A stretch of 64,000 nucleotides of DNA from Candidatus Gastranaerophilales bacterium (GTDB lineage: Bacteria > Cyanobacteriota > Vampirovibrionia > Gastranaerophilales > Gastranaerophilaceae), in assembly GCA_944326675.1 (NCBI GenBank), contig CALVET010000079.1, positions 16,625 to 80,624 of the forward strand, written 5' to 3'. Below, one piece after another: positions 1 through 7,757 of the stretch (position 1 is the stretch's first letter; each line of letters starts with the position of its first letter). Made by a program: the position numbers and the translations under genes. The notes under the pieces were generated by a model. That model was given only the letters and a program-made list of their open reading frames with translations. It made no database searches and had not been told where the DNA came from.

Positions 1-400
1 TTGCGTTTCTTCTTGAACTAATTGAAGCAGGAAGTGCTGTCCCTGAAATCATAGCGTTACTTGAAGCTATACCCAGTTTTCTTATCCTCGTATCTTGAGG
101 ACTGAAACGCCAGCATCTTCCGAGAAGTTCAAATTCAAGGTTTCTTAATCTTATGCTGTCATCAAGTTCGGGGTAGGTTTTTAAAAAGTGTCTTTTTTCC
201 ATCATTTCAATTTTTTTTAAATCTTTTTCGGAAAATTCAACGGGGCTCGGTGTTCCTTTTGCGTTTTGAATATCTTCTTTTGTAATGGTAACTGTTTGCA
301 CATGTTCATAACAATAACACGCCAAAGGTACAATCATGGAATGAAGTATGATTGCATAGATAAAGCAATACAGTATTTCAAATTTTATGTATTTAAGCAT
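1..400 (-). CDS. Secreted protein of unknown function, 5' part only (runs off the left edge)
   Basis: Reading the minus strand from an ATG at 398-400 gives an open frame of 133 codons that leaves the window at base 1, so only the N-terminal part is visible. The first ~28 residues (MLKYIKFEILYCFIYAIILH, then SMIVPLACYCY) form a hydrophobic signal-peptide-like segment. Residues from about 75 carry two short phrases of the type R-[LI]-x-x-L-E-x-x-L-x-G-R and R-[IL]-x-K-L-G, recalling repeat units I associate from memory with exported proteins of cyanobacteria and melainabacteria. No enzyme motif is visible. The ATG lacks a strong Shine-Dalgarno, so the start could differ slightly. Function unknown; the gene itself is fairly secure because a plus-strand reading of the same stretch looks non-protein-like. 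Confidence 0.6.
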   Translation of the reverse strand, partial: MLKYIKFEILYCFIYAIILHSMIVPLACYCYEHVQTVTITKEDIQNAKGTPSPVEFSEKDLKKIEMMEKRHFLKTYPELDDSIRLRNLEFELLGRCWRFSPQDTRIRKLGIASSNAMISGTALPASISSRRNA

Positions 401-574
401 AAAAAGTTAATCCGTTTCAGTCTAAGATTAAGCTATATATGCTTTTTAAACATCGCTCGTCATTTTTTTAACTGCGGCTATTATTAAATTTTGTAAAAAA
501 CTAATAAGAATTGTAATTTTTATCTAAAGTTTTTTTCTATGATTGTCGTCTTTAATTTTTGTATGCAGTAAGGA

Positions 575-1168
575 ATGAAAATAAGATTTTTGTGGTGCAA
601 GATGCGTAGATTATTTATAGTTTTATATTTAGTGATTAGTGTATTGCTTGGCTTCCAGTCCTCTTTTGCGCTGGATTATTCAAGAATTTCAACTAATCCC
701 AAGATAGTGGCTGCGCTAAATTCTCTTGAAGGAATAAACAGGCGTGATGTAATCGCAATTTTATACGGAAGAAATGCTACAAAAAAGCCAATTAGAGTTA
801 TGTTTCGTGATTTAGCTGTTTATGGCTGCCAAGATTGCGAAGCATTGACAATCAGAACGAAAAATAACGGGCTTGTGATTTATATATCTAACGAACATAG
901 AGGCTCAAGCAAAGAAGGATTAGCTTGTTTAATTGCCCATGAATCACAACATCACACTTATACAAACACAAAAGCTGAAGAATTGAGAGCTTGGATATCA
1001 GAATCACAAGCTTGGAACGAGTTTACAAAAAGAAATAAAAGTTTGTTAACTTCAAATGACCCATTGGCAAAAAGAGAAAATTATATAGCTAAGCTGAGGG
1101 CAAGAAGCGGTGTGCAAGGGGTTCAAAAGTTAATTGCAAATAATCCTGTATATGCGGGTTTAAATTAG
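575..1168 (+). CDS. Secreted putative zinc metalloprotease-like protein (HExxH)
   Basis: A 197-residue protein. An N-terminal signal peptide (hydrophobic core FIVLYLVISVLLGFQSSFA) points to export. Residues ~118-124 read AHESQHH, an HExxH zinc-binding motif in a helix-like context (CLIAHESQHHTYTN). It is followed ~13 residues later by AEELRAW, whose Glu could be the third ligand of a gluzincin-type site. A CQDC pair lies upstream near residue 78. Two starts are possible: ATG 575, with AAGGA immediately against it, or ATG 602 (MRRLFIVLY...), which gives a more classical signal peptide. The gene stands alone between divergent/convergent neighbours and is followed by a hairpin. I do not recognise a named family; metallohydrolase activity is inferred from the motif only. 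Confidence 0.65.
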   Translation: MKIRFLWCKMRRLFIVLYLVISVLLGFQSSFALDYSRISTNPKIVAALNSLEGINRRDVIAILYGRNATKKPIRVMFRDLAVYGCQDCEALTIRTKNNGLVIYISNEHRGSSKEGLACLIAHESQHHTYTNTKAEELRAWISESQAWNEFTKRNKSLLTSNDPLAKRENYIAKLRARSGVQGVQKLIANNPVYAGLN

Positions 1169-1173
1169 AAATT

Positions 1174-1201
1174 AAAAAGCCCTATCGAAAACGATAAGGC
1201 C
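1174..1201 (-). terminator. Hairpin terminator, probably bidirectional
   Basis: A nine-position stem (GCCcTATCG, 1179-1187, against CGATAaGGC, 1192-1200, one mismatch) closes an AAAA loop. On the minus strand the stem is followed by TTTTT (complement of 1174-1178), the classical form for the gene ending at 1258. On the plus strand the tail is only T/G-rich, so it may also stop the gene ending at 1168. Confidence 0.6.
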
Positions 1202-1257
1202 AGTTGTTTTGTTGTTTATGCTTCGAGATTGTGTTGTTAGGTGTTGATAATGCTTTT

Positions 1258-1515
1258 CTACGCAATAGCGTTAAGTTTTTTTCCTTCTACGTTTAAACCT
1301 TTTTCAATGCTTGCTTGTCTTTGCATGAAAGTTTCGTAGAATATCGGAGATTGTTTAATTGTTCCTAAGAAATCAGTTAAAAAACTTCCTTCGTGTTTAG
1401 CGTCCGTAGTGTTGTTTATAACATTAGCACCATAGTTTGAACGAACGCCTGATTTAAAACGAATATTATTATTAATTGTATTTTGTACATTTTTTATTTT
1501 GCTTACTGTTAACAT
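1258..1515 (-). CDS. Small protein of unknown function (85 aa)
   Basis: An 85-residue protein starting at ATG 1513-1515, preceded on the minus strand by a good Shine-Dalgarno (AGAGGTGAG, about 9 nt upstream), which makes it a convincing gene despite its size. It has no Cys, no hydrophobic segment and no signal peptide. The sequence is Asn-rich (VQNTINNNIRFKSG) with a likely helical second half containing ETFMQRQASIEKG. The 'RFKSG' phrase near residue 20 recalls short N-terminal 'FKG'-type motifs I associate with small proteins of gut Gastranaerophilales, but this is only an impression. It is monocistronic with a terminator downstream. Function unknown. Confidence 0.6.
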   Translation of the reverse strand: MLTVSKIKNVQNTINNNIRFKSGVRSNYGANVINNTTDAKHEGSFLTDFLGTIKQSPIFYETFMQRQASIEKGLNVEGKKLNAIA

Positions 1516-1880
1516 TTTGGTTTTCTCACCTCTTGTTTTTTCTGTTTTTTAGTGTTTGTTTAACACTTGTTCTTTATATTTTTATTATGCACCTAAAAAA
1601 TATATTTGTCAACCCCTCTTTATAAATATTTTATTTTAAGCTATTACTGGATTTCAGGCATATATTTATAAAAAAAATTAATAACTGTCAAAAGTACACT
1701 TATTAATTTCTTATTAAAATTTTGGAGGATTTTATAAAAAATTACCCATGTGTGTAATTGTAATAACCACAAAAATATTATTATATATAATTAATCTTTT
1801 TCATACTTCCAGCTATTCTTAATTCCAGACAGTTTGGGGCGCAAGCCCCTTTTTTTTATTTTATTTTTAAAAAATCATTC
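1516..1880. other. 365-base gene-free stretch with a plus-strand terminator
   Basis: Very AT-rich DNA holding the leader/promoter region of the minus-strand gene ending at 1258. On the plus strand there is a GGAGG (1724-1728) and, 19 nt further, a 24-codon frame (ATG 1748, hydrophobic, MCVIVITTKILLYIINLF...) followed by a terminator at 1836-1858. The GGAGG-to-ATG distance is too long for normal initiation, so I do not call a gene. A small RNA ending at the terminator is an equally good reading. Confidence 0.4.
1836..1858 (+). terminator. Rho-independent terminator with GCAA tetraloop
   Basis: GGGGC (1836-1840), GCAA loop, GCCCC (1845-1849), then nine Ts (1850-1858): a textbook plus-strand terminator. 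No plus-strand protein gene lies in the preceding 660 bases, so it presumably ends an untranslated or very short transcript. Confidence 0.8.
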
Positions 1881-2666
1881 TTAATGGGAATGATCTTTGT
1901 TATAGTAGGTTTTTTCTCCTGATTCAGCACCAATAAAACAATATATAAACGGCAGAAGTCTTCCGAGGGGTAGTTTTGAAAAAATTCCGTCTTTAAAAGA
2001 GGCTAAAACCGGTATTATATCGTCAATATGAACAAGTAAGTCCTTGGGTTTTATTGTTTTTTTGGTTTGGTGTTCTTTATCAACAAAATTTGAATTAATT
2101 GTATTAGATACACTTAAGCTGATACCTAGACCTGCGACTAATCCAACCAGTATGGTCATGTTTTTTAGAAATTTATTATTGTTAATTGTTTTAAATACAC
2201 TTAATGATTTTTGGTTTGACAGCTTCTCAATTCCGTATTCCGTTAATTTTGCCAGTGCTGCAGGTATTACAACGTTATTTACGGTGAATATTCCTTGTTT
2301 TATTTTTTCTTTTTCGTTTCTTTTATCTTTGTCTGTTGATTTGGCGGCTATAATACTTCCAATTACGGCACCTGCAGATTGAGATACCATTGCAAAGTAG
2401 CCTTTTAAGCCTTCATAATCGATGTCTGTAAAATTATATATATTTTTAAAAGTCTTTTTGAGGTCATTTTTTACAAATATATCTTTAGGAACTGTTCCTT
2501 TTTTGTTTATCGCTAAAGCAATTCCAAATCCTGCCATTGTTCCTAAAATTGAACCTATAAGAGCTCTCTTTTGCGTTTTTTTATCGCGCACAATTACTCT
2601 ATTTCTTTCGTTTATGGCATAGTTAAAATTTTTATAAAGTTCGTTTTGTGAATTATTTATGTTCAT
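1881..2666 (-). CDS. Unknown membrane-associated protein, paralog of the next gene
   Basis: A 261-residue protein of unknown function. After a charged N-terminus there is a Gly-rich hydrophobic segment (about 35-55, ALIGSILGTMAGFGIALAI), a second around 90-108 (SQSAGAVIGSIIAA) and a third around 172-190 (MTILVGLVAGLGISLSV), suggesting membrane insertion. A conserved C-terminal phrase, LVHIDDIIPVLASFKDGIF...PLGRLLPFIYCFIGAESGEK, is shared with the gene upstream (2716-3510). So are the phrases KDIFVKNDLKKT and TDIDYEGLKGYF. The two are tandem duplicates separated by 49 nt and probably co-transcribed, this one second. No catalytic motif is visible. The duplicate pair suggests selection for sequence divergence or dosage, but the role is unknown. 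Confidence 0.7.
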   Translation of the reverse strand: MNINNSQNELYKNFNYAINERNRVIVRDKKTQKRALIGSILGTMAGFGIALAINKKGTVPKDIFVKNDLKKTFKNIYNFTDIDYEGLKGYFAMVSQSAGAVIGSIIAAKSTDKDKRNEKEKIKQGIFTVNNVVIPAALAKLTEYGIEKLSNQKSLSVFKTINNNKFLKNMTILVGLVAGLGISLSVSNTINSNFVDKEHQTKKTIKPKDLLVHIDDIIPVLASFKDGIFSKLPLGRLLPFIYCFIGAESGEKTYYNKDHSH

Positions 2667-2715
2667 TTTGTAAACCCAAATTGAATAAAACGCTTAATTG
2701 AAAAAAATTGCCTCT

Positions 2716-3510
2716 TTATTCGTATGTATAATAATTTTTTTCTCCTATTTCAGAGCCCAAAAGAAAATATATTAAAGGCATACATCTATCAAGGGGGAGC
2801 CCTTTAAATATACTGTCTTTAGAAGATGCCAATATCGGCACAATATCGTCAACATGGACTAAAAAGTCTGTCGGATTTATTGTTTTTTTGCGTTTGTCAT
2901 CAGGTTCGATTATTTTAGTATTTATATAATTAGAAATATTAAGACTCCCCAAAAGTCCTACCATTAAGCCTGATACGACTGCAATATTTTTTAAGAGTTT
3001 GTTTTTGCTTATATTTTTCAATAGCTCTGATTTGTTGGTTATTGAGTTTTTTGATAACATGTATTCAACTGCTTTTGCGCATGCTGTTGGAATTGCAACA
3101 TTATTCATTACAAAAACGGCTTCTTTTACTTTTTCAATTCTGCTTTCCTTGTGTTTATCTTGCCATGAACCTGCAATTAGGCTTCCAAAGCTTGCGCCTG
3201 CCGCTTGTAAAATCATATATATGTAGCCCATGAATCCTTCATAGTCAAGTTTTGTAAATTTAAGAAGGTTCTTGGCGGTTTTTTTAATGTCATTTTTAAT
3301 AAAAATGTCTTTAACGGGTTCTTTTTTTCGTGCAAGTGCAATGCTTAAGCCTAGGCCTATTGTTGTGCCTACTGCGCTTCCAATCAAACTTGCTTTTTTA
3401 GTTTTTTGTTCTTTTACGATTGTAAGATATGCTTGTTTTTCAGGAAATGCGAATGACTTATATAATTTTTTTTGAGATTCCGATATTTTCATCATAGGCA
3501 TATAATACAA
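2716..3510 (-). CDS. Unknown membrane-associated protein, paralog of the downstream gene
   Basis: A 264-residue paralog of the protein at 1881-2666, clearly homologous over the whole length (KDIFIKNDIKKTAKN, TKLDYEGFMGYI, LVHVDDIVPILASSKDSIF, PLDRCMPLIYFLLGSEIGEK). Three hydrophobic Gly/Ala-rich segments sit at similar places. The longest frame starts at a TTG (3510), but in-frame ATGs at 3501, 3495 and 3492 (the last giving MKISESQKKLYK) are alternatives. The ones at 3495/3492 align best with the N-terminus of the paralog, so the true protein is probably ~258 residues. It is first in the pair. Function unknown. Confidence 0.7.
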   Translation of the reverse strand: MYYMPMMKISESQKKLYKSFAFPEKQAYLTIVKEQKTKKASLIGSAVGTTIGLGLSIALARKKEPVKDIFIKNDIKKTAKNLLKFTKLDYEGFMGYIYMILQAAGASFGSLIAGSWQDKHKESRIEKVKEAVFVMNNVAIPTACAKAVEYMLSKNSITNKSELLKNISKNKLLKNIAVVSGLMVGLLGSLNISNYINTKIIEPDDKRKKTINPTDFLVHVDDIVPILASSKDSIFKGLPLDRCMPLIYFLLGSEIGEKNYYTYE

Positions 3511-3638
3511 AACTGCTCAAAATTAAACATTGCTTTTAAAAATTTTATTTTACATTCTGTTATAAATAATTGTAGTTATTACATATTTAATGTAGTCTTT
3601 TAATGAGTATTAGATTATTTTTTTAAGGTAATTTTTTT

Positions 3639-4706
3639 ATGTACGATAACGAGTTTTTTGTAGTAGACATGGCGTCTTGTTCTTCCACAGGCGAGATTAT
3701 AAACAGCTTGTCATTAGCTCTTGAAACATTGAACCATTCAGGTAAAAAGATTGTTTTAAAGTTAAATGACAGTCAGCTTAATCAATCTCAATTGTTAAGT
3801 ATTCAATCTTTAGTTACAAGCTACGGTTGTATATTAGACACAATTGAAACGCTTAACGAACAGACTGCACAAGTTGCACAAAACATGAATATTTTAGTTC
3901 AAAAGCCGATTGAAAAAAGGGTAGAAGATAAATATCCTTCTGATGAAAATCAGGAATTTCAATCTTTTTCCATGAATACTCCGTCCGATAATTCAATAGC
4001 GCTGAAGGATGTAAACGGATTGCATTTTGAAGCGGATTTGGATGAAATTCAAAGACAGCAAGATTCTATTAATATTAATTCTGATTTGGTAAAAGCGGGA
4101 ATTAATCCTCAAGGAAGTTTTAGTCAAGTTGAACAGCAGGCTGAGGCAAAATATCCTTCTGTTGAAGAAATACAAAGTGTTTCTGATGAATTTACGAAAC
4201 CTATAACATCAGATATTGATGATGTTGGAAATTTGGAAAAAAATTCAATCGGTGTATATAAAAAAGCCTATGATGAAAACTCATTTGCGGATGATACTTG
4301 GGAAGAAGTAGATTTTTACGAAACTCCGACAAATGACCCTGTTGTGTCTGATTCAAAAAATACTACATATATCAATCAAACCCTTCGTTCAGGACAAATT
4401 CTTGAATCAGACGGAAATGTTGTTATCATTGGTGATTGCCATCCGGGAAGTGAGATAAGAGCTGTCGGTGATATCACTGTTTGGGGTGTGTTATCGGGAA
4501 TTGCTCATGCAGGTTGCAAGGGTAATTTGAATGCAAGAGTCAGAGCTTTGAAATTAAATGCTGTCCAATTGAGAATAGGCAACTGTTACTCAAGACGTCC
4601 CGATGGAACAAATATTCCATATATTATAAGATCGTCAATTTTTACTCCCGAAGAAGCAAGGGTTGTAGATGGCGAAATAATGTTGTTTAAGATTAATCAA
4701 AATTAA
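3639..4706 (+). CDS. minC: Septum-site determining protein MinC
   Basis: 355 residues, against about 230 for E. coli MinC. The N-terminal ~85 residues match a MinC_N-like alpha/beta domain (KIVLKLNDSQLNQSQLLSIQ). The C-terminal ~105 residues are the beta-helical MinC_C domain, with the phrases VVIIGDCHPGSEIRAVGDI, VWGVLSGIAHAGCKGN and LRIGNCYSRRPDG. Between them lies an unusually long acidic, low-complexity linker of ~160 residues rich in D/E/S/N. MinC inhibits FtsZ polymerisation away from midcell when recruited by MinD. Shine-Dalgarno AAGGTAA precedes ATG 3639. It is first gene of minC-minD-minE (12 nt before minD). The assignment is strong from the C-terminal domain and the operon; the linker length is the odd feature. 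Confidence 0.93.
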   Translation: MYDNEFFVVDMASCSSTGEIINSLSLALETLNHSGKKIVLKLNDSQLNQSQLLSIQSLVTSYGCILDTIETLNEQTAQVAQNMNILVQKPIEKRVEDKYPSDENQEFQSFSMNTPSDNSIALKDVNGLHFEADLDEIQRQQDSININSDLVKAGINPQGSFSQVEQQAEAKYPSVEEIQSVSDEFTKPITSDIDDVGNLEKNSIGVYKKAYDENSFADDTWEEVDFYETPTNDPVVSDSKNTTYINQTLRSGQILESDGNVVIIGDCHPGSEIRAVGDITVWGVLSGIAHAGCKGNLNARVRALKLNAVQLRIGNCYSRRPDGTNIPYIIRSSIFTPEEARVVDGEIMLFKINQN

Positions 4707-4718
4707 AGGAGCATATAA

Positions 4719-5531
4719 ATGGCAGGTTCTGTTATTGTTATTACATCTGGAAAAGGCGGTGTGGGAAAGACTACTACATCTGCTAATATTGGCACCGCTC
4801 TCGCGCATATGGGCAATAAGGTTGTTTTAATTGATACTGATATAGGATTAAGAAACCTTGATTTATTGCTTGGTTTGGAAAATAGAATTGTTTATACAAT
4901 AGTTGACGTTGTTGAAGAACGTTGCAAATTAAAACAAGCGCTTGTAAAAGATAAGAAAAATCCTAACCTTTGTTTATTGGCTGCAGCTCAAACGCGTGAC
5001 AAGTCTGCTGTAGATGCCGAACAATTAAAAGATATTTGTGAACAATTAAAACAAGATTTTGATTATGTACTTGTTGATTGTCCTGCAGGTATTGAGCAAG
5101 GTTTCCAAAATGCTGTGGCAGGAGCTAATGAGGCAATTGTTGTAACAACTCCTGAGATGAGCGCAATTCGTGATGCCGACAGAATTATCGGTTTATTGGA
5201 ATCAAAAGAAGGGGTTGAAAAATACAGATTGCTTGTAAACCGCGTAAGACCTAAATTGATTAAATCTAACGACATGATGGGAGTAGATGATGTTGTTGAA
5301 ATTTTATCTTGTGATTTAATCGGTGTTATCCCTGAAGATACAAATATTATCACATCAACAAATAAAGGTGAGCCTGTTGTAAATGATGAAAAATCATTGG
5401 CAGGAAGAGCTTACATGAATGTTGCAAGGAGAATTATGGGCGAAGATGTACCTTTATTGGATATTGATGAACCTACTACATTAATTGACAAAATCAAGAA
5501 ATTCTTTGCAACCAAGAAAGCGCAGGGCTAA
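4719..5531 (+). CDS. minD: Septum-site determining ATPase MinD
   Basis: 270 residues, normal for MinD. It has a deviant Walker A motif SGKGGVGKTTTSANIG at residues ~10-25, the DTDIGLRNLDLLLG switch region and the VDCPAGIEQGF Walker-B-like segment. It ends in an amphipathic lysine-rich helix (LIDKIKKFFATKK), the membrane-targeting sequence of MinD. MinD dimerises with ATP on the membrane, recruits MinC and is stimulated by MinE. The start ATG has AAAGGAG nine bases upstream, and its stop is 1 nt before the minE start, so minD and minE are translationally close. Confidence 0.97.
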   Translation: MAGSVIVITSGKGGVGKTTTSANIGTALAHMGNKVVLIDTDIGLRNLDLLLGLENRIVYTIVDVVEERCKLKQALVKDKKNPNLCLLAAAQTRDKSAVDAEQLKDICEQLKQDFDYVLVDCPAGIEQGFQNAVAGANEAIVVTTPEMSAIRDADRIIGLLESKEGVEKYRLLVNRVRPKLIKSNDMMGVDDVVEILSCDLIGVIPEDTNIITSTNKGEPVVNDEKSLAGRAYMNVARRIMGEDVPLLDIDEPTTLIDKIKKFFATKKAQG

Positions 5532-5532
5532 A

Positions 5533-6045
5533 ATGAAGGATATTTTTTCAGATTTATATGATAAAGTTTTGAGCTTTTTTACATCTCAAACCGCAGATGA
5601 GACTAAAGTTGTTGCAAAAAGCAGGCTAAAAACTGTATTAATGCAAGATAGAGTCGGCTTTTCGGAACGCGCTATGCAGATGTTAAAGGATGATATGCTT
5701 GATTCAATTTCAAGATATTTGGAAATTGATGTTGATTCATTTGACTTAAGTATTGATGCAGGTGAAAATACTACAATTTTAAATTTAAGTATTCCTGTTC
5801 TGAGAACAAAAACAGACGAAGAAATTGACGAAGCAATCGCAATTGCCCAAAATAAAAATATTGAAAAAACAAATGAAATTGTAGGCGAATTAAAAGAGCT
5901 CGTTAAAGAAAAAGCTCAAGAGCTTGCTGAGCAAATTTCAGAACAAGAAGAAAATGAAGACATAACTCAAGAAAATAAAGAAGAAGAAAAAGAAGATTCT
6001 GTTAAAGTTGAAAACAAAGAAAAAGTTAAGAAAAAAGCTGATTAA
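5533..6045 (+). CDS. minE: Cell division topological specificity factor MinE
   Basis: 170 residues from ATG 5533, which directly follows the minD stop. A longer frame upstream (from 5485) lies inside minD and is not needed. Residues 1-105 are MinE: an N-terminal amphipathic helix (IFSDLYDKVLSFF), the anti-MinCD region (KSRLKTVLMQDRVGFSE) and the beta-rich topological domain (FDLSIDAGENTTILNLSIPV). The remaining ~65 residues are a Glu/Lys-rich, probably unstructured or coiled-coil tail, absent from the 88-aa E. coli protein. MinE drives MinD ATP hydrolysis and the pole-to-pole pattern. Both minC and minE carry long charged insertions or extensions here, so the accessory charged segments may be a lineage trait. 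Confidence 0.93.
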   Translation: MKDIFSDLYDKVLSFFTSQTADETKVVAKSRLKTVLMQDRVGFSERAMQMLKDDMLDSISRYLEIDVDSFDLSIDAGENTTILNLSIPVLRTKTDEEIDEAIAIAQNKNIEKTNEIVGELKELVKEKAQELAEQISEQEENEDITQENKEEEKEDSVKVENKEKVKKKAD

Positions 6046-6132
6046 TTACAATATTTAAACCATGGCTTGAAATTTCATTGTGTTTTAAATATTATTAAAC
6101 TTAGCTCATCACAATAATAAAAGGAGAAACCA

Positions 6133-6627
6133 ATGCAGGTTATATTAAAAAAAGATGTTCAAAATATAGGTGAAGTAGGCGATTTAGTAAATGTTAAAGA
6201 CGGCTACGCAAGAAATTATTTAATTCCTAACTCATTAGCTGAAGTTGCAACAAAAGGTGCATTAGCACAAAGAGAAAGAAATATTGCAAGAATTAAAGCT
6301 AAAGCTGAAAAATTACATCAAGAAGCACTTAGCGCTAAAGAAGAAATTGAAAAAATCGGTGTAATTTCTTTGAGTGCTAAAGCAGGTGAATCAGGCAAAT
6401 TGTTTGGTACAATTACTACTAAAAAATTGGCTGAAGAACTTTTGGCAAAATGCGGAATGGAAATTGACAAAAAATCTATCATTCTTGATAATCCGATAAA
6501 TCATATCGGTAATTTTGTTATGACAATTAAACTTTCTTCTAAAGTTAAAGCGCAGTTAAATGTTGAAGTAACTGCTTCAGAAACAATTAAAGAAGTTTTT
6601 GAAGAACCTGAACAAGAAGAAGCTTAA
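6133..6627 (+). CDS. rplI: 50S ribosomal protein L9
   Basis: 164 residues. The N-terminal L9 domain is unmistakable: MQVILKKDVQNIGEVGDLV followed by VKDGYARNYLIPNSLAEVAT. A central helix and a C-terminal domain (KLFGTITTKKLAEEL) follow. A short acidic extension (EEPEQEEA) ends the protein. AAAGGAG sits 9 nt before ATG 6133. It lies 87 nt after minE and is followed by a strong terminator, so it may be transcribed alone or as the end of the min operon. L9 binds 23S rRNA at the base of the L1 stalk. Confidence 0.97.
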   Translation: MQVILKKDVQNIGEVGDLVNVKDGYARNYLIPNSLAEVATKGALAQRERNIARIKAKAEKLHQEALSAKEEIEKIGVISLSAKAGESGKLFGTITTKKLAEELLAKCGMEIDKKSIILDNPINHIGNFVMTIKLSSKVKAQLNVEVTASETIKEVFEEPEQEEA

Positions 6628-6656
6628 TAGTGATTATATAAATAGTTTTAAAAAAT

Positions 6657-6683
6657 GACCCTCCTGTAACGAGGGTCTTTTTT
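6657..6683 (+). terminator. Rho-independent terminator after rplI
   Basis: Seven-base perfect stem GACCCTC (6657-6663) / GAGGGTC (6671-6677), 7-nt loop, then six Ts. Confidence 0.9.
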
Positions 6684-6808
6684 ATTAAGAAATGTAAAAT
6701 GAAATAAACAAATTGTTAGCCGCTTTTAAATCGTGGAATTATCTATGTAGATAAGGTAATAAACAAATATATAAAATCTGCAAGTAGTTTAAAGCAAAGG
6801 TGGTAAAA

Positions 6809-7687
6809 ATGGGTTTATCAGCAAGTCAGGGCAGGATGCTCTTATTAACTGCCAGAAAGAGCGATTTAGAATTCAGAGCACAACAAATTTCACAAAAGAG
6901 ATTGGTTTTATCTCAACAATTGGAAGATATTGCATCTGATTATGAAGATGCAACATCAGACAGACAAATGAAAATTACGTTGTATTCAACAAGCGCAGAC
7001 ACCGATGGTGGTGCACAAAAGATTACAAAAGAGGTAAATTTAACATACTCAAACTTAATCAGTGGTTCACTAGGGGCAACAGACGGCAGCTTGCAAGCTA
7101 ATATGCTTACAGGCGAGCAAGCATACACAAGTAACGTTGCATATAGACTTGTAAATTTTGATGGTGCTATTGTAGTTTCAAATGCAAATGAAATTCCGGG
7201 TGTAAGCTTTGCCGATAACGGGGAATTGAATATGTCCGGTGATGGCTATGAAGTTAAAAAAGGTGCCGATGGAAAATTAAGGGTTTCTATGGAATCAACA
7301 GGTGCTGTTTATATTGTTGATGGCAACCTTGCTACAGGTTCTACTGATTCAACAGGTTCTGTTACCGGTCCAAACTATTTACAAGACTGCTTAAGAAATG
7401 GTAAATATTTAATTCAAAGATTTGATTCATCTTCTGATGAAGGCAACTGGAGAAATATCTCTTGGGATGCTACAGCAAATATTTCTGATGGTTATTACCA
7501 AGATAATGATGATTCAGCTAAAGCAAAATACGATAGATTACAACAACAAATTCAAGCTCAAGATAAAAAATTAGAAATGGAACTTGATAATGTTGAAACA
7601 CAAAGAAGTGCAGTTAAAACAGAAGAAGAATCTGTAAAAAAAGTTATAGATGAAAACATTGAAAAGTCATTCAATGCTTTTGGCTAA
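6809..7687 (+). CDS. Protein with coiled-coil ends, flagellin/surface-protein-like; function unknown
   Basis: 292 residues from ATG 6809. AAAGGTGG at 6796-6803 gives good spacing; a GTG at 6800 is part of that Shine-Dalgarno and is rejected as start. Residues 1-55 (MGLSASQGRMLLLTARKSDL...) and ~235-292 (YDRLQQQIQAQDKKLEMELD) are predicted helices flanking a Gly/Ser/Thr/Asn-rich beta-type centre. That is the architecture of flagellins and hook-associated proteins, in which the two ends pack together. There is no signal peptide and no Cys except one near residue 195. The N-terminal 'GLSASQ.R.L.LTAR' phrase seems to me to mark a family found in Gastranaerophilales, but no function is known to me. 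Monocistronic with its own terminator. Could be a filament or surface subunit (inference). Confidence 0.75.
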   Translation: MGLSASQGRMLLLTARKSDLEFRAQQISQKRLVLSQQLEDIASDYEDATSDRQMKITLYSTSADTDGGAQKITKEVNLTYSNLISGSLGATDGSLQANMLTGEQAYTSNVAYRLVNFDGAIVVSNANEIPGVSFADNGELNMSGDGYEVKKGADGKLRVSMESTGAVYIVDGNLATGSTDSTGSVTGPNYLQDCLRNGKYLIQRFDSSSDEGNWRNISWDATANISDGYYQDNDDSAKAKYDRLQQQIQAQDKKLEMELDNVETQRSAVKTEEESVKKVIDENIEKSFNAFG

Positions 7688-7726
7688 ACCTACATACCCA
7701 CATTCCGCTTAACTTAAATTACTTAA

Positions 7727-7757
7727 ATGCAAATCGTATCGGTTTGCATTTTTTTTA
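7727..7757 (+). terminator. Rho-independent terminator
   Basis: ATGCAAA (7727-7733) pairs with TTTGCAT (7743-7749), extended by weaker pairs, then eight Ts. It overlaps the stop of the convergent gene at 7755. Confidence 0.85.

Noticed and set aside
266..487. Plus-strand reading of 73 codons near the left edge
   Set aside because: It is antisense to the signal-peptide gene at 1-400 and has atypical Cys/Phe/Ile-rich composition without a ribosome-binding site.
5485..5532. Extended minE start upstream of 5533
   Set aside because: It would lie within minD; ATG 5533 gives the normal MinE N-terminus.
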